Below, in pieces: positions 14,227 to 15,628 of a stretch of 15,628 bases of DNA. Position 1 is the first letter of the stretch. Each line of letters opens with the position of its first letter. Under the pieces are notes generated by a model. It did not search any database. It saw nothing but the letters and a program-made list of their open reading frames with translations, and was not told where the DNA came from. Source of the stretch: an uncultured Lachnospiraceae bacterium (GTDB taxonomy: Bacteria > Bacillota > Clostridia > Lachnospirales > Lachnospiraceae); assembly GCA_947177925.1 (NCBI GenBank), contig CAMWWJ010000038.1, positions 1 to 15,628 of the forward strand. Direction: 5' to 3'. The position numbers and the translations under genes were made by a program.

Positions 14227-15550
14227 GTTTTCCACTTTCCTTCAGCCAGCGCATATGCTCTTTGATTTTCTTTTCATAGCCATTGCCGCTGGGCTTATAA
14301 AATTCCTTTCCGTTTAATTCATAGGGCAGGTATTGTTGGTTTACATAATGATTCTCATAATCATGGGCATATTTATAGCCGGTTCCATGTCCCAGCTTTG
14401 CCGCCCCTTTATAATGGGCATCCTGTAAATGAACAGGAACAGGAAGGCTTCCGGTTTCCTTTACGGTTGACATTGCCTGAAAAATGGCCTCACTGGCAGC
14501 ATTGCTTTTTGGAGCACATGCCACATAGGAAACCGCCTGGGATAAAATGATCTGTGCCTCCGGCATGCCAACCCGTTCCACTGCCAAAGCCGCACTGACT
14601 GCCATCTGCAATGCATTAGGGTCTGCATTGCCCACATCCTCTGCGGCACAAATCATAATTCTTCTGGAGATAAAAGTCACACTCTCTCCTGCATAAAGCA
14701 TTTTTGCCAGATAATAAACAGCAGCATCCGGATCCGAACCTCTCATGCTTTTAATAAAGGCGGAAATCGTGTCATAATGATTATCTCCTCCTTTATCATA
14801 TCGAACTGCCCTCTTTTGTATACATTCACTTGCTACCTCAAGGGTAATATGGATTTTACCGTCCTCTGACCGTTCTGTTGTCATAAGCCCCAGCTCAATG
14901 GCATTTAACGCATGCCTGGCATCTCCCCCAGCCATATCCGCAAGAAATTCCAGCGCTTCCTCCTCAATGACCCCTTCGTAGGCACCCATGCCCTTCTCCG
15001 AATCATTCACTGCCCGGATCAGCAGTTCCTTAATATCTTCTTTGGAAAGAGGCCTCAGCTCAAATACGATGGATCTGGAAATCAAAGCCCCGTTCACTTC
15101 AAAATAAGGATTTTCCGTAGTGGCGCCAATGAGCACGATGGTCCCGTCTTCTACGAAAGGAAGCAGATAGTCCTGCTGTCCCTTGTTAAAACGATGAATC
15201 TCATCAATAAAAAGAATCGTCTTCTTCCCATACATACCCAATGTTTCCTTGGCGGTATTGATAATTTCCTCCATATCCTTTTTTCCTGCAACAGTAGCAT
15301 TAATCTGCTTAAACTCCGCACTTGTGGTATTGGCAATTACCTTTGCAAGTGTAGTCTTTCCGGTGCCGGGAGGACCGTAAAAGATGATAGAGCTTATTTT
15401 ATCCGCCTTGATTGCCCGATAAAGCAGCTTGTCCTTATCCAGTATGTGCTTTTGCCCAACTACCTCTTCCAGTGTGGTAGGGCGCAGCTTTGCCGCCAAC
15501 GGTGATTCCTTTTCCAGTTTGTTCTGCCGCATATAATCAAATAGATCCAT
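14213..15550 (-). CDS. rarA: Replication-associated recombination ATPase RarA (MgsA)
   Basis: AAA+ ATPase related to clamp-loader subunits and to eukaryotic WRNIP1/Mgs1. It acts at stalled replication forks and single-stranded DNA ends. The 445-residue product has the N-terminal P-L-A-A-K-L-R-P-x-x-L-x-E-V-V-G-Q (17-33), Walker A G-P-P-G-T-G-K-T (59-66), Walker B I-L-F-I-D-E-I-H (112-119), sensor 1 G-A-T-T-E-N (142-147), and arginine finger near R159 in L-I-S-R-S. The C-terminal MgsA tetramerisation domain contains S-D-P-D-A-A-V-Y-Y-L-A-K-M-L and the family ending with Y-x-P-Y-E-L-N-G-K-E-F-Y. The start is ATG 15550, with AAGGA 5 bases upstream; the frame stays open to the window edge without family-like sequence. 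No clear promoter is visible in the remaining 78 bases. Confidence 0.96.
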   Translation of the reverse strand: MDLFDYMRQNKLEKESPLAAKLRPTTLEEVVGQKHILDKDKLLYRAIKADKISSIIFYGPPGTGKTTLAKVIANTTSAEFKQINATVAGKKDMEEIINTAKETLGMYGKKTILFIDEIHRFNKGQQDYLLPFVEDGTIVLIGATTENPYFEVNGALISRSIVFELRPLSKEDIKELLIRAVNDSEKGMGAYEGVIEEEALEFLADMAGGDARHALNAIELGLMTTERSEDGKIHITLEVASECIQKRAVRYDKGGDNHYDTISAFIKSMRGSDPDAAVYYLAKMLYAGESVTFISRRIMICAAEDVGNADPNALQMAVSAALAVERVGMPEAQIILSQAVSYVACAPKSNAASEAIFQAMSTVKETGSLPVPVHLQDAHYKGAAKLGHGTGYKYAHDYENHYVNQQYLPYELNGKEFYKPSGNGYEKKIKEHMRWLKESGKHEAK

Positions 15551-15628
15551 TTTTTCCTTCTCTTTTCTGTATTCTGTGTGCATAACTTTTGGAACACTTA
15601 CATCAATCCAGCAGTATCTCATCTACTG

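Noticed and set aside
14912..15505. 197-codon plus-strand open frame opposite rarA
   Set aside because: Antisense shadow of the conserved AAA ATPase core, with no start signals and no recognisable protein features.
1..15628. CRISPR array, tRNA or rRNA genes, toxin-antitoxin or phage defence island
   Set aside because: No regularly spaced repeats, no cloverleaf-like or rRNA-like segments, and no defence-type proteins are evident; nearly all the DNA is covered by recognisable metabolic or information-processing genes.

Overview
The window looks like chromosomal DNA of a Gram-positive clostridium, most likely family Lachnospiraceae. The evidence is the gene order rho - rpmE - DUF1385 - prmC - prfA, a DUF4364 protein, a short-form malic enzyme, strong AGGAGG-type ribosome binding sites, and moderate to low GC. 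I cannot name the genus from this sequence.

Left part (1-4730), accessory. A MATE efflux transporter and a GNAT acetyltransferase lie on the plus strand and end at an intrinsic terminator. A convergent membrane acyltransferase (OpgC-like, minus strand) follows. Diverging from it is an AraC-type regulator with a GyrI-like effector domain. This regulator is preceded by a good candidate promoter and by a 28-codon upstream ORF whose stop codon runs into the regulator's own ribosome binding site. A perfect 18-bp hairpin separates this part from the next.

Middle part (4731-9889, all minus strand, read right to left), core information processing. Rho termination factor comes first, then a broken gtrA-like gene with an apparent internal deletion. 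Next is ribosomal protein L31 with its own promoter, a structured 5' leader and a terminator. Last are the DUF1385 membrane protein, PrmC (which methylates release factors) and its substrate release factor 1. PrmC and RF1 overlap by 8 bases and are probably translationally coupled.

The 434-bp gap 9890-10323 lies between divergent rho and malic enzyme. It holds a candidate rho promoter and leader, and a 77-bp MITE-like element: perfect 25-bp terminal inverted repeats flanked by an 8-bp direct repeat.

Right part (10324-15628). Malic enzyme, a TIGR01212 radical SAM protein and a DUF4364 winged-helix protein form a tightly packed plus-strand operon. It runs tail-to-tail, with a 9-bp overlap, into a minus-strand pair: rarA/mgsA (replication-stress AAA ATPase) and a cytoplasmic nucleotide pyrophosphatase/phosphodiesterase that overlaps the end of rarA.

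I found no CRISPR array, rRNA, tRNA, phage or defence island. The protein-coding content is mostly familiar. The observations most worth following are the leader ORF before the AraC gene, the MITE-like element, the L31 leader structure and the gtrA deletion.
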